A stretch of DNA of 64,000 nucleotides from Paenibacillus faecis (lineage in GTDB: Bacteria; Bacillota; Bacilli; Paenibacillales; Paenibacillaceae). Shown here piece after piece: positions 8,774-16,663 of the stretch (the stretch's first letter is position 1; each line of letters opens with the position of its first letter). The notes under the pieces are model-generated. The model had not been told where the DNA came from and did no database searches. It saw nothing but the letters and a program-made list of their open reading frames with translations. A program made the position numbers and the translations under genes. The stretch is from assembly GCF_008084145.1 (NCBI RefSeq), contig NZ_VSDO01000004.1:634202-698201 (forward strand), in the 5' to 3' direction.

Positions 8774-9914
8774 TATAGAGCGCATTTAAGATTAAAACCT
8801 AACTAATAAGCGATCAATGGTTTCCATCGGATGCTTATTGACTCGCTTCATAAACTGGCTGACATGAAGCTTAATCTTATAGAACTTCTCAAAAAAGACG
8901 TTATTGACCACATCTGATTTGAGCCACAGCCAAAGTCCTTCGACTGGATTCAGGTTTGGACTATACGGCGGAAGAAAGACCAAATGCAAGCGCGGATGTT
9001 CCTTCAGAAAAGGCTGCAACTCGGTGGCATGATGAATCCGGCTGTTATCTAAAATCATAGCAATTTTCCCGTTCGGGTACGCCAACAGAAGGTCTTCGAG
9101 AAACCGAATAAAGGCGGCCACATCGGCCTTTTCTTCTTCACGATGATGCACCTGTTCCGGTTTCATAATTGATTGCGCCGAACAGCTTCGCCCCTTCGTG
9201 CTTCCCATATGTCGGGACTTTACGTTGCTTGCCTCGCGGAAACCAGTTGTATTGCAGTGCTTGATAGGAACGAATCATCGATTCGTCTTCAAACAGCAGA
9301 TGATCGATTTCTTCAGCTTCCACCTGTTTTTTAAGCTGGGCAAAGGTATGCTTGCGGAAAAACGCCTGGGCCTCCTCATCGGCGTTGGCCAGCGTATAGG
9401 TTGCTTTGGTGAAGCTGAAGTTCATGCGTCTGAGCATGGCGCTGATTCCGCGCACACTCATCGTGACCCCATACTCTCGCTTGATCCATTCCGCGATGAG
9501 CGGTAGGGTCCAGGTGTAGCGAGCTTCAAACCCTACATCGACTGGCTGTTTCTGCTCCAGCATAGCGGCTAATTGGATGCGCTGCTCTTCCGTGAGCTTA
9601 GGCGGTTGTCCAGGGGAGTGGCCCATTTCTAGTCCGGAAAGACCTTGGTTTTGATAACTTTGCCAATAGTTACTGATGGTTTGACGAAGGCGACCGAGTA
9701 AATTACCGATCTCTGCAAACGAATGTCCCTCTAATCGCAGTCGTACGGCCAGGTACCTTTCATAAAGCCGTTTATCTGATGTTTCTTTCATGGCTAAGTT
9801 CAAGCGCTCGATTTCTTTGTTTTTCATTTTTATCGCCACCTTGGGTTGATCTTACTGTAATTACCCGATTTGGTGGTTGAAGTATAAAAGTTCATTTTTT
9901 AATTGCGTTCTATA
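8774..9914. mobile_element. IS630-family insertion sequence, inserted between cysT and cysW
   Basis: 1141 bp. Imperfect terminal inverted repeats: left end TATAGAGCGCATTTAAG at 8774 and right end (reverse strand) TATAGAACGCAATTAAA ending at 9914, 18 of the first 25 positions equal by my count. TA dinucleotides flank both ends (8772-8773 and 9915-9916), as expected for IS630/Tc1-like TA target duplication. It carries one transposase gene on the minus strand, opposite to the cys operon. The rebuilt empty site reads GTTGGCC-TA-GAATTGCAG. Confidence 0.85.
8792..9839 (-). pseudogene. IS630-family transposase, two overlapping frames (frameshifted)
   Basis: N-terminal part (9839 to 9138) holds helix-turn-helix domains (YLAVRLRLEGHSFAEIGNLL) and the first catalytic Asp in LLFEDESMIRSY. 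The C-terminal part lies in another frame (to 8792) and contains ILDNSRIHHA and LPPYSPNLNPVEGLW with the second Asp and the Glu of the DDE triad. The junction is near 9155-9165: dropping one A in CCGGAACAGG would continue YETG as QVHHREEEK, joining both halves into a protein of about 345 residues. Either a one-base insertion has broken the gene or expression needs a frameshift; no classical slippery heptamer is obvious there. Confidence 0.8.
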
Positions 9915-10015
9915 TAGAATTGCAGATATGCAGAAATTTTATGCAAAACAAGGTTTTGTGATGGGGCACTAGTTCATCTTTTTCAACTGTTTTCATTACA
10001 AAGGAGGTTAACCGC

Positions 10016-10882
10016 ATGGCCGGTTCCGTACCGCTGGCAAAAACAAAGACGTCTGCCGGGAGAAGCCCGGTGACTCGATCGTCCGGACCTATGAAATGGG
10101 TTCTGATCGGCTTGGCTGTCCTTGTTCTGCTCTGGCTGATCGTGCTTCCCCTGGCCGTGGTGTTGATTGAATCCTTGAAAAAGGGCTTCGGGGTTTACAT
10201 GGAGGCCATCACCGATCCGGCCGCTCTTTCGGCCCTACGGCTGACTCTGTTGGTGGCGGTTATCACCGTTCCTTTGAACACGATCTTCGGCGTAGCCGCG
10301 GCTTGGGCGATCACCAAATTTCATTTTCGCGGGAAACAGCTGCTGGTGACGCTGATCGATTTGCCCTTTGCCGTGTCCCCGGTCATCGGGGGACTCATCT
10401 ATGTCCTCGTTTACGGGACTCACGGCTGGTTCGGCCCTTGGCTGCAGGAGCATGATCTGAAGGTGATCTTTGCTCTGCCGGGAATTATTCTGGCCACGTT
10501 GTTCGTGACGTTTCCGTTTGTGGCCCGGGAATTGATTCCGCTGATGGAGGACCAGGGCCTTCAGGAAGAGGAAGCCGCCGTTACGCTGGGGGCCCGGGGC
10601 TTTCGCATCTTCTGGAAGGTCACGCTTCCGAATATCAAATGGGGGCTCTTGTACGGGATTATATTGTGCAACGCCCGGGCGATGGGGGAGTTCGGCGCGG
10701 TTTCGGTCGTTTCGGGCCATATCCGCGGCGAGACCAACACGCTGCCCCTCCATGTGGAGATTTTGTACAACGAATATCAGTTTTCCGCGTCCTTTGCCGT
10801 AGCGTCCCTGCTGCTTTTACTGGCGCTCGTTACGCTGCTGCTCAAGAGCTGGTTTACGCGAAAAAGCCGGCACGAAAGTTAA
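10016..10882 (+). CDS. cysW: sulfate ABC transporter permease CysW
   Basis: 288 residues; six predicted helices after a short charged N-terminus. CysW hallmarks are DLPFAVSPVIGGLIYVLVYG, the coupling loop EEEAAVTLGARGFRIFWKVTLPN and ARAMGEFGAVSVVSGHIRG, then TNTLPLHVEILYNEY. It partners CysT in the sulfate/thiosulfate channel. A perfect AAAGGAGG ribosome site precedes the ATG. Because of the IS630 insertion it now stands 1.3 kb from cysT; expression would need read-through or a new promoter. No CysA ATPase follows. Confidence 0.93.
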   Translation: MAGSVPLAKTKTSAGRSPVTRSSGPMKWVLIGLAVLVLLWLIVLPLAVVLIESLKKGFGVYMEAITDPAALSALRLTLLVAVITVPLNTIFGVAAAWAITKFHFRGKQLLVTLIDLPFAVSPVIGGLIYVLVYGTHGWFGPWLQEHDLKVIFALPGIILATLFVTFPFVARELIPLMEDQGLQEEEAAVTLGARGFRIFWKVTLPNIKWGLLYGIILCNARAMGEFGAVSVVSGHIRGETNTLPLHVEILYNEYQFSASFAVASLLLLLALVTLLLKSWFTRKSRHES

Positions 10883-10938
10883 ATCCATTTATGCACGTAC
10901 ACGTTTAGGACTTTAATCGGGAATAGGAGGGCTGCATC

Positions 10939-11154
10939 ATGGCAAAGCCGTTAAAAGTAGATCAGATTTGGCTGGAACGCATCGCGGGACTGCTCAATGA
11001 AATGGAATTCGGATCGCTGAATATCGTAGTTCATGAGGGGCAGATCGTCCAAGTCGAGCGGACCGAACGCAAACGGTATGAGCTGGGGAATGGGGGACAG
11101 GGCAAATCCGCCCCGGTGCCCCGTCATGCAGCCAAGTCTTTGCGCAAATCCTGA
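10939..11154 (+). CDS. yezD: YezD-family small protein (DUF2292)
   Basis: 71 residues. Core WLERIAGLLNEMEFGSLNIVVHEGQIVQVERTE matches the YezD/DUF2292 family, a small beta-rich protein found beside sulfur-metabolism genes in Bacillota; function unknown. The C-terminal about 20 residues are basic and variable. It follows cysW by 56 bases with an AGGAGG-like site and precedes a strong terminator, so it is the last gene of the sulfate operon. Confidence 0.8.
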   Translation: MAKPLKVDQIWLERIAGLLNEMEFGSLNIVVHEGQIVQVERTERKRYELGNGGQGKSAPVPRHAAKSLRKS

Positions 11155-11167
11155 TTCGGACCCGAAT

Positions 11168-11211
11168 GAAAAAAGCCTCTTCCCGCGTTTTTCGTGGGAG
11201 GAGGCTTTTGC
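11168..11211 (+). terminator. terminator of the sulfate operon
   Basis: AAAAGCCTCTTCCCGCG pairs with CGTGGGAGGAGGCTTTT around a TTTT loop; T-rich tail. The A-run before the stem lets it also serve the convergent gene at 11229. Confidence 0.92.
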
Positions 11212-11228
11212 TTTTGGGACTATTTGGA

Positions 11229-12164
11229 TTATTCCTCCTTGGCACTGCCCTCCGGGTTCGCCTCGGAGAGACTCTTGACCGCCGTCCCCGATTCCGTTTC
11301 GGTAGTCGACGGCGGCAGCGGCTGCCCTTCCGGAACCGCCCGGTAATGCCCGGCAAACGGACGTGATTTGCGTGGCTTGGTGCCCGTCAGGCGAAAACCC
11401 GCGAGAAACAGCAGCAGTTGGAGGATCAGGATGAACGGAGCGAACGACGGATCCAAAAGATGAAGCAGAAACAGCGCCGCGATCAAAACCGACCAGATCC
11501 GGAGCAGAACCGCCCCCGCGCCCGGCCGATAGCCTCCCATGATCGCGGGGTACAGCAGCGCCAGGGAGAACAGGGCGGATACGAACAGCGACCATGCGGC
11601 CGCCATTTCCTCCAACCCGTTCCCTAAAACGATTTCTCCGTTCAGCGTGCGCAGCAGCCAACTGAGCAGGTAGAGCAGCGCCGCCGCGAACAAAAAAGGG
11701 ATGCCCGGGCGAAGCTGTCTCCAAAACGCCTGTCCCCACCCCGGGCTTTCGGTACGTCTCAACAGCTTGTCCCGCTCCGCGCACATCCGGTCGTTCTCTC
11801 GTTCCAGCGTCTTGAGCAGCAGAGGAAGGCGGGCTCTGTCCCGTTCCCCGGCATAAGCGGAGATTTGCGACAGCGCATCCTCCGAAAGGTAGGGCGCGGC
11901 GCGACAGGCGAGAAGCCGGTCCAGCAGCAGCTGTTCCTCCGCCCGCGAAAGCTCCGTTCGAGCGTGCAGGTGGAGCAGGGCGCTTTCCGCGGCGGCATAG
12001 AGCGTTAGGCTCGCCTCAAGCCGGCGCAACCGGGCCTGCTCTTTACGCCTTAAGCGGAGTGCGGAGCCCCCGTACAGGCCAAGAAAGAGCGCGAGCGCCA
12101 AAAATGCGGTTAATGCGGCGGGCTGTGGGGCCAGCAGCCAGGTTAACCAGTCCGACAGTGACAA
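11229..12164 (-). CDS. uncharacterised membrane protein with coiled-coil region
   Basis: 311 residues, TTG start at 12164 after AAAGGGTGAT. One N-terminal helix (residues about 16-36), then an Arg/Leu/Glu-rich soluble segment of about 110 residues likely to be helical or coiled coil, then about four membrane helices between residues 150 and 270 and a polar Pro/Ser/Thr-rich tail. I do not recognise a family. The arrangement resembles sensor or scaffold membrane proteins but gives no function. It is convergent with the sulfate operon and shares its terminator. Confidence 0.65.
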   Translation of the reverse strand: MSLSDWLTWLLAPQPAALTAFLALALFLGLYGGSALRLRRKEQARLRRLEASLTLYAAAESALLHLHARTELSRAEEQLLLDRLLACRAAPYLSEDALSQISAYAGERDRARLPLLLKTLERENDRMCAERDKLLRRTESPGWGQAFWRQLRPGIPFLFAAALLYLLSWLLRTLNGEIVLGNGLEEMAAAWSLFVSALFSLALLYPAIMGGYRPGAGAVLLRIWSVLIAALFLLHLLDPSFAPFILILQLLLFLAGFRLTGTKPRKSRPFAGHYRAVPEGQPLPPSTTETESGTAVKSLSEANPEGSAKEE

Positions 12165-12312
12165 AAGATATCACCCTTTCGATATTCCTATCCTCCACTA
12201 TTGCATAGGATCGGGACGAATTTCAAGCGTCACGGGGGAAAACGGAGTCCCTTTTTTACCCGCCCGGGAAAATGGGTAAATAGATGGCATTACGGGGCAG
12301 GGGGGATCACGG

Positions 12313-13020
12313 ATGGAACTGGGTCAAATCGCTTTGAAATTGGTCGTCGGGTTTATCGGATTATGGCTGCTGACACGTCTCTTGGGCAAGAAGGAAATTT
12401 CCCAGCTCACCCCGTTCGACTTCGTTTCTTCATTGATGTTAAGCGAACTGGTGGGTAATACGGTCTACCAGGAAGACGTGAAGTTTGTGCATCTGTTGTT
12501 CGCCTTGTTTTTATGGGGAACCTTGTCCTACTTATTCGAGAAACTCACCCAGCATGCCAAGCGGGCGCGCGGCCATTTGGACGGCAAGCCCTCGATTCTG
12601 ATCCGCGACGGGGAAGTGGATTTAAAGGAGCTGCGCAAAAACAGCCTGGATTTCGACCAACTCCGGATGCTGCTGAGGCAGCACGGCGTATTCTTCATCG
12701 GCGAGGTCGCTTATGCTATATTTGAACCAAACGGAACGCTTAGCGTAATGAAAAAGCCGGAAGAAGAAACGGTGAAACGGAGGGACCTCGGTTTGGAAGC
12801 GGAGCAGCCCCGCCTTTCATATGCTCTGGTCGAAGAGGGTGAGATCGACCGGGATACCTTGCGGCTGATCGGCAAGACGGAGGAGTGGCTCTACGAGCAG
12901 CTCCGGCGTCAAGGCGCAAGCGATGCGAAGCAGGTGGCCTACGCCGAGTGGAAGGATGGCGAAGGCTTGTATATTTTGCGGCATAAACAGAGCTCGTTTC
13001 GGAATCCGGTCAAAGAGTAG
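12313..13020 (+). CDS. YetF/DUF421-family membrane protein
   Basis: 235 residues. Three N-terminal helices followed by a cytoplasmic domain with the YetF pattern: WLLTRLLGKKEISQLTPFDF, then LDGKPSILIRDGEVDLKELRKNSL and DQLRMLLRQHGVF. Bacillus has several paralogues (YetF, YdfR, YkjA, YrbG); some are found in the spore membrane and linked to germinant receptor function, but the molecular role is not settled. RBS CAGGGGGGAT. Fifteen bases separate it from the downstream acetyltransferase gene, so both may be one unit. Confidence 0.85.
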   Translation: MELGQIALKLVVGFIGLWLLTRLLGKKEISQLTPFDFVSSLMLSELVGNTVYQEDVKFVHLLFALFLWGTLSYLFEKLTQHAKRARGHLDGKPSILIRDGEVDLKELRKNSLDFDQLRMLLRQHGVFFIGEVAYAIFEPNGTLSVMKKPEEETVKRRDLGLEAEQPRLSYALVEEGEIDRDTLRLIGKTEEWLYEQLRRQGASDAKQVAYAEWKDGEGLYILRHKQSSFRNPVKE

Positions 13021-13035
13021 GAGAGGACAATAAGA

Positions 13036-13458
13036 ATGGAACACGAAAAAAAACTGCAAATCGTTCATGAGGCCCCTTCCCTGGAGGATTATTTGGCATT
13101 AAGGCGGCAGGCCGGACTAAGCGAAAGAAGCCGGGAAGGAGCCGCGATCGGTCTCCGCAATTCCTTTTTCGCCGTTTCGGTGTACCGGGAAGCGGAGCTG
13201 GTCGGCATGGGCCGGGTCATCGGGGACGGAGGATGCTTCATGCAGGTCGTCGATATTGCCGTAAGGCCGGATTTCCAGGGTCAAGGGTTGGGGAAATGGG
13301 TCATGGGCGAAATTATGGAATATCTCGAAAGGGAAGCGCCGCCTAAAACGTACGTGAGCCTTATCGCCGACGTTCCTGCCGACCGATTGTACTCGCAATT
13401 CGGCTTCCAATATACCCAGCCCCGTTCGCAAGGCATGTATTTATGGTTGAAGTCTTGA
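13036..13458 (+). CDS. GNAT-family N-acetyltransferase
   Basis: 140 residues with the GNAT fold: motif A VVDIAVRPDFQGQGLGKWVM contains the Q/R-x-x-G-x-G acetyl-CoA binding loop, followed by YVSLIADVPADRLYSQFGFQ, the characteristic C-terminal strand-helix-strand. Resembles small single-domain acetyltransferases annotated as YpeA/Ytm-like; acceptor substrate unknown. Short gap to the yetF-like gene suggests co-transcription. Confidence 0.85.
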   Translation: MEHEKKLQIVHEAPSLEDYLALRRQAGLSERSREGAAIGLRNSFFAVSVYREAELVGMGRVIGDGGCFMQVVDIAVRPDFQGQGLGKWVMGEIMEYLEREAPPKTYVSLIADVPADRLYSQFGFQYTQPRSQGMYLWLKS

Positions 13459-13518
13459 GGGTTCGGAGCATACTATTGGAGAATTTTTCATCAAAAAGAG
13501 AATAGGATGGTGATCACC

Positions 13519-14151
13519 ATGAAAATAGCCATTTTCGGAAGCACGGGAACGATCGGGAAGGCGATATTGGAAGAAGCGCTGCGGCGCGGGCATGAGGTTA
13601 CCGCGGTGGTGCGAGATCCGGGCAAGCTTACGGCTGGCCGGGAAGGACTGCAGGTACGGACGGGGGACATTCTGATGCCCGATTCCATTTCGGCGGCGGT
13701 GAAGGACTGCGATGTGGTAATCAGCGCCTACGGGCCGCGTTTCGGCGAGGAAAGCCAGCTGTCGGAGGCGACGCGCTCCCTGATTGAAGGCGTCCGAAAC
13801 GGCGGGGTCCGCCGGCTTATCGCCGTCGGCGGCGCCGGCGGCTTGGAGGCCGCTCCGGGCATGAAGCTGATGGAAACGCCGGAATTTCCGGAGGAGATCC
13901 TTCCGCTTGCCCGCGCTCACGAGGACGCCTACCACATTTATCGGGACTCCGACATCGTCTGGACGGTGCTCAGCCCCGCCGCCATCATCGAGCCGGGGAA
14001 ACGGACGGGTCAGTTCCGGATCGGCATGAACCAGCTCGTCGTGGACGAACGCGACCAAAGCCGGATCTCGGTCGAGGATTACGCGGTGGCAATGCTGGAC
14101 GAAGCCGAGGACCCGCAGTTTGTCCAGGCCCGGTTTACGGTCGCTTATTAG
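13519..14151 (+). CDS. NAD(P)H-binding atypical SDR protein (YwnB-like)
   Basis: 210 residues. I take ATG 13519 with the GGTGATC site just upstream rather than ATG 13507. N-terminal dinucleotide motif GSTGTIGKAI (GxxGxxG) at residues 7-16, then EVTAVVRDPGKL, VVISAYGP and RRLIAVGGAGGL, as in the NAD(P)H-binding family PF13460 (NmrA-like, BVR-B-like). The Tyr-Lys catalytic pair of classical SDRs is not evident. Probably an NAD(P)-linked reductase or redox-sensing protein; substrate unknown. Confidence 0.8.
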   Translation: MKIAIFGSTGTIGKAILEEALRRGHEVTAVVRDPGKLTAGREGLQVRTGDILMPDSISAAVKDCDVVISAYGPRFGEESQLSEATRSLIEGVRNGGVRRLIAVGGAGGLEAAPGMKLMETPEFPEEILPLARAHEDAYHIYRDSDIVWTVLSPAAIIEPGKRTGQFRIGMNQLVVDERDQSRISVEDYAVAMLDEAEDPQFVQARFTVAY

Positions 14152-14156
14152 CCGCT

Positions 14157-14600
14157 CAGACTCTGGCTCAGACTCTGGCTTTGGTGCAGAAGGGCTAAAA
14201 GGCAAAAAGATGAAAATCGGAAGGGATTTATGGCCTGGCCGGAGGTTGGAGGGGCGGAAAGATGCTAATCTGCGGGAAGGACCGAAAGCCGAAGAAAAAT
14301 CGGAAGGGATTTTGGCCTGGCCGGAGGCTGGAGGGGCGGAAAGATGCTAATCTGTGGGAAGGACCGAAAGCCGAAGAAAAATCGGAAGGGATTTATGGCC
14401 CGACCAGAGGTTCGAGGATTAAAAAGATGCAAATCTGCAGGAATTTTGATCTGGTCGGAGGCCCGAGGCTCGAAAAGATGCAAATCTGCAGGAATTTTTG
14501 GCGGATGGGGAGTTTTAAGCGCGCTTTGAGTTAAAAACCTGCAGATACGCAGGAATTTGCGAAAAGTTGGCCGAAATCGGAAAAATAGTTGCAGTTTTGC
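14157..14600. repeat. intergenic tandem repeat, 82/52-bp periodicity
   Basis: The anchor GATGCTAATC/GATGCAAATC recurs at 14261, 14343, 14425 and 14477, and a diverged copy (GATGAAAATC) at 14209: spacings 52, 82, 82, 52. The 82-bp units carry an extra 30 bases (CTGCGGGAAGGACCGAAAG region). Related CTGCAGGAATTT or TTGCAGGAATTT motifs recur up to about 14610. A separate direct duplication CAGACTCTGGCT x2 lies at about 14157. Small ORFs here are repeat artefacts. No gene is visible between 14152 and 14672. Confidence 0.85.
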
Positions 14601-14672
14601 AGGAATTTCGTTGCGGAGTCCATCAGAGTGAGCGATGCAGCGACCGTAATATAGGGAAGAGGGGAATCGAGG

Positions 14673-16622
14673 ATGAAATTCGTCACATCCGGGCAAATGA
14701 GGGAAGCGGACCGGTACGCGATTGAAGTGCTGGGCCTTCCGGCTATGGTGCTCATGGAAAATGCCGGACGAGCCATCGCGGAGGAGGTGCTGCGATTTTG
14801 CGCGGAGCGCAGCGGTGCTTTCCGCGGGACCGGCGGCGAGGCTCATAACCGGGAAGCATTGCACTTCCGGGAAGCCGCCGAGTCCATACGGGAGGAAGAT
14901 CCCGGAACGGGCCTGGATTTGTCCCGGGAGCACTGGCTGATCCTCGTCGGAAAAGGCAATAACGGCGGGGACGGGCTCGTCTGCGCGCGGCATTTGGCGG
15001 ACGCCGGGATGGCGGTCAGCCTTCTGTATGCCGAGCCGCCCGAGCGGCTGCGTGGGGAAGCCGCGGCCCAATACCGCATCGTCCGGGCTTTGGGACTGCC
15101 CGGCACGGTGTATGATCCGGAGCGCGGCGGAGCGGAGCTGCAGGGGTGGAAGCAAGGCGGGAGTGGCCAAGGCAAGAGTGCCCAAAGCGGGAGCGTCCAG
15201 GGCGAGGGCGTCCAAGGCGGGAGTGGCCAAGGCGGGAGCGTCCAGGGCGGGAGTGGCCAGGTCGGGAGTGGCCAAGGCGAGAGTGACCAGGGCGGGAGCG
15301 TCCAGGGTGGGAACGTCCAAGGCGGGAGCATCCAGGGCGGGAGCGTCCAGGGTGGGAACGTCCAAGGCGGGAGTGGCCAAGGCGGGAGCGTCCAGGGCGA
15401 AAGCGTCCAGGGCGGGAGCGCCCAAGGCGAGGGCAGCCAAGGCCGGCAAATGCCGGTCACCGGCCTCGTGGACGCCCTGCTCGGCACCGGCACGACGGGA
15501 GCGCCGCGCGGGGTTTACGCTTCCCTGATCCGGGAAGCGAACGCCAGCGGTCTGCCGATCGTCGCGGCAGACCTGCCGAGCGGGCTGGACGCCGATACGG
15601 GCGCGGTCCACGATCCGTGCATCCGGGCCCGGGTCACGGTCAGCCTCGCCTTTTTGAAGGCGGGGCTGACGCAGTATCCGGGGGCCCGGGCTGCCGGGGA
15701 CGTGGTGGTCCGCTATATCGGCATCCCCCGCACCCTGCCGCCGGGGATGAAACCGGCGGGCACGGTTTTGACGGAGGCGGCGCTGAGCGAGCTCGGCGCC
15801 GATCCGGGCCGCCGGCGCGAGCCCGACGGCCACAAGGGCACCTACGGGCACGTGCTGCTGGCCGCGGGCAGCCTGCCGATGAGCGGCGCCGGCCTGCTGG
15901 CCGCCAAGGCCGCGCTGCGCGCCGGGTGCGGCCTCGCCACGTGGGCGCTGCCGGCGGCGCTGCTGCCGCCGCTGCTCGGGGCCGTGCCCGAGCTGATGCT
16001 GGCGCCGGTCGCCGACGGTGGCTCCGGCGCCTGGAACCCGGCCGCAGCGAACGAAGTGCTGCGGCTGCTGGAGGCGCGCGATGTGCTCGCCGTCGGCCCG
16101 GGGCTCGGCCGCTTCCCGGGCGAAGGCGCCTATTTGCGCGCCTTGTGGGAGGGCGCGGCGCGTCCCCTGGTCGTGGACGCGGACGCCCTGAACATCCTCG
16201 CCGCTTCCGGCTTCGCGGCGTGGCCCCGCCGGGAAGCGGCGACGGTGCTTACGCCGCATCCCGGCGAGATGGCCCGCTTGACCGGCCTGACGACGGCCGA
16301 GGTCCAGCGGGACCGGCTCGGCGTCGCCCGCGGGTTCGCCGCCGAGCATGGCGTGACGCTCGTCCTGAAGGGCGCGCGTACGATCGTCGCGGCTCCGGAC
16401 GGCCGCGTGTTCGTCAACGTCACCGGCCACCCCGGGATGGCGACGGGCGGAACCGGCGATTGCCTGACCGGCATCATCGCCGGCCTGCTGGCCCAAGGGC
16501 TGGACGCGGTCCAGGCCGCCGCGCTCGGCGTGTATCTGCACGGCCGGGCCGGCGAGCGGGCCGCCGCCCTGCGTGCCAACCCCGCCTCTATGCTGACGGG
16601 AGATATTTTGGACGCGCTGTAG
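14673..16622 (+). CDS. nnrD: bifunctional NAD(P)H-hydrate epimerase / ADP-dependent NAD(P)H-hydrate dehydratase with inserted repeat
   Basis: 649 residues, against about 500-520 usual. N-terminal NnrE (YjeF_N) domain: MREADRYAIEVLGLPAMVLM, GKGNNGGDGLVCARHLADAG. C-terminal ribokinase-like NnrD domain from about residue 385: HKGTYGHVLLAAGSLPMSGA, VLTPHPGEMARL and the ATP/ADP site GMATGGTGDCLTGIIAGLLA. Together they repair hydrated NADH and NADPH (epimerisation of R/S-NAD(P)HX, then dehydration). The extra length comes from about 19 tandem pentapeptides of the type QGGSV/QGGSG at about residues 161-257, placed inside the epimerase domain between RIVRALGLPGTVYDP and VTGLVDALLGTGTTG. The repeat probably forms a disordered loop. 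RBS AAGAGGGGAA. Confidence 0.92.
   Translation: MKFVTSGQMREADRYAIEVLGLPAMVLMENAGRAIAEEVLRFCAERSGAFRGTGGEAHNREALHFREAAESIREEDPGTGLDLSREHWLILVGKGNNGGDGLVCARHLADAGMAVSLLYAEPPERLRGEAAAQYRIVRALGLPGTVYDPERGGAELQGWKQGGSGQGKSAQSGSVQGEGVQGGSGQGGSVQGGSGQVGSGQGESDQGGSVQGGNVQGGSIQGGSVQGGNVQGGSGQGGSVQGESVQGGSAQGEGSQGRQMPVTGLVDALLGTGTTGAPRGVYASLIREANASGLPIVAADLPSGLDADTGAVHDPCIRARVTVSLAFLKAGLTQYPGARAAGDVVVRYIGIPRTLPPGMKPAGTVLTEAALSELGADPGRRREPDGHKGTYGHVLLAAGSLPMSGAGLLAAKAALRAGCGLATWALPAALLPPLLGAVPELMLAPVADGGSGAWNPAAANEVLRLLEARDVLAVGPGLGRFPGEGAYLRALWEGAARPLVVDADALNILAASGFAAWPRREAATVLTPHPGEMARLTGLTTAEVQRDRLGVARGFAAEHGVTLVLKGARTIVAAPDGRVFVNVTGHPGMATGGTGDCLTGIIAGLLAQGLDAVQAAALGVYLHGRAGERAAALRANPASMLTGDILDAL
15154..15443 (+). 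repeat. 15-bp coding minisatellite inside nnrD
   Basis: About 19 near-identical 15-bp units (type GGCGGGAGYGTCCAA/G) encoding Q-G-G-S-x. All changes keep the reading frame; variants include GNVQG, ESVQG and EGSQG. Both antisense frames stay open over the repeat, which explains long spurious reverse ORFs. Confidence 0.9.
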
Positions 16623-16663
16623 GCGTGTTGACGGCGAGCGAACCGGGGCCGCCGCCGCTCTCC

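Noticed and set aside
14266-14534. Short plus-strand ORFs (60-90 codons) in the repeat array upstream of nnrD
   Set aside because: They consist of the tandem repeat read in several frames (KDRKPKKNRKG) without ribosome sites.
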